Shown in pieces: positions 62,359-64,000 of a stretch of 64,000 nt of DNA. Under the pieces are notes generated by a model, which did not search any database, was not told where the DNA came from, and saw nothing but the letters and a program-made list of their open reading frames with translations. Within the stretch, counting starts at the first letter, position 1. Each line of letters starts with the position of its first letter. The position numbers and the translations under genes were made by a program. The DNA comes from Hellea sp. (GTDB taxonomy: Bacteria > Pseudomonadota > Alphaproteobacteria > Caulobacterales > Maricaulaceae). The stretch covers positions 11,222 to 75,221 of the forward strand of contig JAHDGM010000001.1 of the NCBI GenBank assembly GCA_020627655.1. The letters run 5' to 3'.

Positions 62359-64000
62359 ATGAAGCCTACCGATACGTCCAACCCGGATTATTTTCATAAA
62401 GTTGTTGATTGTCAGTGGGCCTGTCCCGCCCATACGCCTGTTCCGGCCTATATTAGATTGATCGCCCAAGGGCGTTATTCTGATGCCTATATGCTGAACC
62501 GGGAAAGCAATGTCTTTCCGGGGGTTTTGGGCCGGGTCTGTGACAGACCGTGCGAGCCTGCCTGTCGCCGCGGCCGGGTTGATGAGGAACCTGTCGCTAT
62601 CTGCCGCCTCAAGCGCGTGGCCGCAGACCACCGTGATGACATTACGGATCGCCTGCCGAAAAAACCTGCCAAGACTAATGGCAAAAAGATTGCGCTTATA
62701 GGTGCAGGCCCTGCCAGTTTTACAGTGGCTAATGATCTCGCGCCTCTGGGTTATGAATGCACAATATTTGAAAAGTTCGATAAGCCGGGCGGTCTGATGC
62801 GCACAAATATTCCGGCTTTTCGTCTGCCCGAAGAAGTCCTGATGGACGAAATCGGCTATATTCTGGATATGGGTGTTGATCTGAAACTCGGCACGCCCGT
62901 TAATTCCATGAAAGAGCTTTTAAAAGAGGGCTATGACGCGGTGTTTGTTGGAACCGGCGCGCCCAAGGGTAAAAACCTGATGCTGCCGGGTCGCGAGGAA
63001 GCCGATGCCAATATCCATATCGGGATTGAATGGCTGGAAGGCGTCGCCTTTGAGCATATCGACAATATCGGCAAGGAGGTTCTGATTATCGGTGTCGGCA
63101 ATACGGCTATGGATTGCTGCCGCACGAGCCTTCGCCTTGGCGCGACAGACGTCAAAGTCATGGCCCGTAAACCCCGCGCCTTTTTCAAAGCCTCCCCGTG
63201 GGAGCTTGAAGACGCCGAAGAGGAAAATGTTGAAATCCTGACCAATCATTCCCCCAAAGCCTTTGTCCATAAAGACGGCAAGCTTACGGGTATGCTCTTT
63301 GATCTGATGGAATATGACATTGACGAAGCGGGCAAGATCACAGGTCAGCGCAGCATAGGTGAGAAAACCATTCCCTGTACGGATGTAATTCTGGCCATCG
63401 GACAGAATAATGCCTTTCCGTGGATCGAAGAAGATGCGGGCATTGAGTTTGATAAATGGGACGTGCCTGTTGTTGATAAAGTCACATTTGAGAGCAGCCA
63501 AAAAGGTGTGTTCTTTGGCGGCGACGCGGCCTTTGGCCCGCTTAATATTATCTGGGCCGTTGAGCATGGTCATCAAGCCGCCATCTCCATCCATAAATAT
63601 TGTCAGGGCGAGAGCCTGACCGAGCGGCGTCCGGATAAGCTGACACTTGAGCCTACCAAAATGGGTATGTTTGAGTGGCGCTATTCCAATGCTTTTGATG
63701 ATAGTGATCGCCGCAAAATGGATCATGTGGCTTTGACCAAGCGCTTTGCAGATTTGGGCACTGAGGTAGAGCTGGGCTACACGCCGGAAAAAATCGCCAC
63801 CGAAGTTCAGCGCTGCCTGAACTGTGATATTCAAACCGTGTTCGACGCACCTAAATGCACCGAATGCGACGCCTGTATTGATGTCTGCCCGGTAGAGTGT
63901 CTATCCATCGAGCCAACCGCCGGAGAGCCGGCTTTGCGCGAAGCTATTAATTCCCATAACCCCGATCAGGCATTGTTTGTCTCGGGCGATCTGCCGCTGA
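62359..64000 (+). CDS. GltD-like FAD/Fe-S oxidoreductase (truncated at right edge)
   Basis: The frame runs 547 codons to the window end without a stop. The N-terminus has Cys motifs (DCQWACPAH, CDRPCEPACRRG, a Fe-S domain as in GltD), then FAD motif ALIGAGPASFTVAND and NADP motif IIGVGNTAMDCC. A C-terminal 4Fe-4S ferredoxin motif CTECDACIDVCPVEC follows CLNC. It is a GltD paralogue with an added ferredoxin domain. Such proteins often sit before 2-oxoacid:ferredoxin oxidoreductase genes, which would lie outside the window. It probably moves electrons between NAD(P)H and ferredoxin or that enzyme. Confidence 0.88.
   Translation, partial: MKPTDTSNPDYFHKVVDCQWACPAHTPVPAYIRLIAQGRYSDAYMLNRESNVFPGVLGRVCDRPCEPACRRGRVDEEPVAICRLKRVAADHRDDITDRLPKKPAKTNGKKIALIGAGPASFTVANDLAPLGYECTIFEKFDKPGGLMRTNIPAFRLPEEVLMDEIGYILDMGVDLKLGTPVNSMKELLKEGYDAVFVGTGAPKGKNLMLPGREEADANIHIGIEWLEGVAFEHIDNIGKEVLIIGVGNTAMDCCRTSLRLGATDVKVMARKPRAFFKASPWELEDAEEENVEILTNHSPKAFVHKDGKLTGMLFDLMEYDIDEAGKITGQRSIGEKTIPCTDVILAIGQNNAFPWIEEDAGIEFDKWDVPVVDKVTFESSQKGVFFGGDAAFGPLNIIWAVEHGHQAAISIHKYCQGESLTERRPDKLTLEPTKMGMFEWRYSNAFDDSDRRKMDHVALTKRFADLGTEVELGYTPEKIATEVQRCLNCDIQTVFDAPKCTECDACIDVCPVECLSIEPTAGEPALREAINSHNPDQALFVSGDLPL

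Noticed and set aside
62920-63834. 304-codon minus-strand frame opposite the GltD-like gene
   Set aside because: The plus strand has FAD and Fe-S motifs through the same bases; the minus frame has no recognisable signal or family.
1-64000. tRNA, rRNA, CRISPR or insertion sequence
   Set aside because: Read through the intergenic stretches and saw no cloverleaf-like sequence, regular spacer array or transposase; short genes were sought by eye only.

Overview
The window looks like chromosomal DNA of a marine, prosthecate-type alphaproteobacterium (Maricaulales/Hyphomonadaceae-like, with moderate GC by eye). Supporting signs are a full Flp/Tad pilus locus in Caulobacter (cpa) order, a perfect TTAA-N7-TTAA CtrA-type box and GANTC sites in front of nrdA, an alphaproteobacterial PHO box (two 7-mers 11 bp apart) and class I NrdA/NrdB. 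I saw no rRNA, tRNA, CRISPR array or insertion sequence. The genus is inference.

Layout. 1-9 kb: 3' part of an M1 aminopeptidase, a PiT-like phosphate transporter behind a PHO box, and gltD-gltB. 9-18 kb: uppP with a serine hydrolase; a leftward operon of a lipoprotein methyltransferase, an EEP-family phosphodiesterase and cardiolipin synthase; a small SPFH / ribbon-helix-helix / DUF4177 x2 cassette with a palindromic operator on its promoter; a membrane-anchored OmpR-type regulator behind four 11-bp direct repeats; and a glycosyltransferase. 18-31 kb: nrdA and nrdB are split by about 10 kb, yet each carries a pair of NrdR boxes 31 bp apart. Between them lies an extracytoplasmic protease island: rhombosortase, a lipoprotein, a GlyGly-CTERM reprolysin-like metalloprotease, an HExxH metallopeptidase, an anti-sigma factor, an ECF sigma factor, a subtilase and two outer-membrane or exported proteins.

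The strongest candidate for an undescribed system is this island. The sigma gene, the HExxH peptidase and the reprolysin-rhombosortase operon are each preceded by the same GGAATA-N16-CGTC element. This suggests one self-amplifying ECF regulon that makes a secreted metalloprotease together with the rhomboid protease that processes its C-terminal anchor. The sigma gene also appears to start at a TTG just after a two-codon minigene (ATG-AGA-TAA) that holds the only good ribosome-binding site.

31-44 kb: a tyrosine phosphatase, then the Tad locus (TadE-like x2 and a short secretin-N-domain protein leftward; flp, cpaA-F, tadB, tadC rightward; TadD convergent). 44-54 kb: M17 aminopeptidase, acyltransferase-3 protein, MarR with NlpC/P60, and a leftward operon of DUF3604 lipoprotein, parvulin-like PPIase, HupE/UreJ protein and PQQ-dependent alcohol dehydrogenase. 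54-64 kb: an ArsR regulator overlapping a permuted-looking ATP-grasp ligase, gabD, a bestrophin-like channel, a frameshifted hydrolase/membrane gene, an FAD monooxygenase, a lipoprotein, a DUF1428 protein, and a GltD-like FAD/Fe-S oxidoreductase cut by the right edge.
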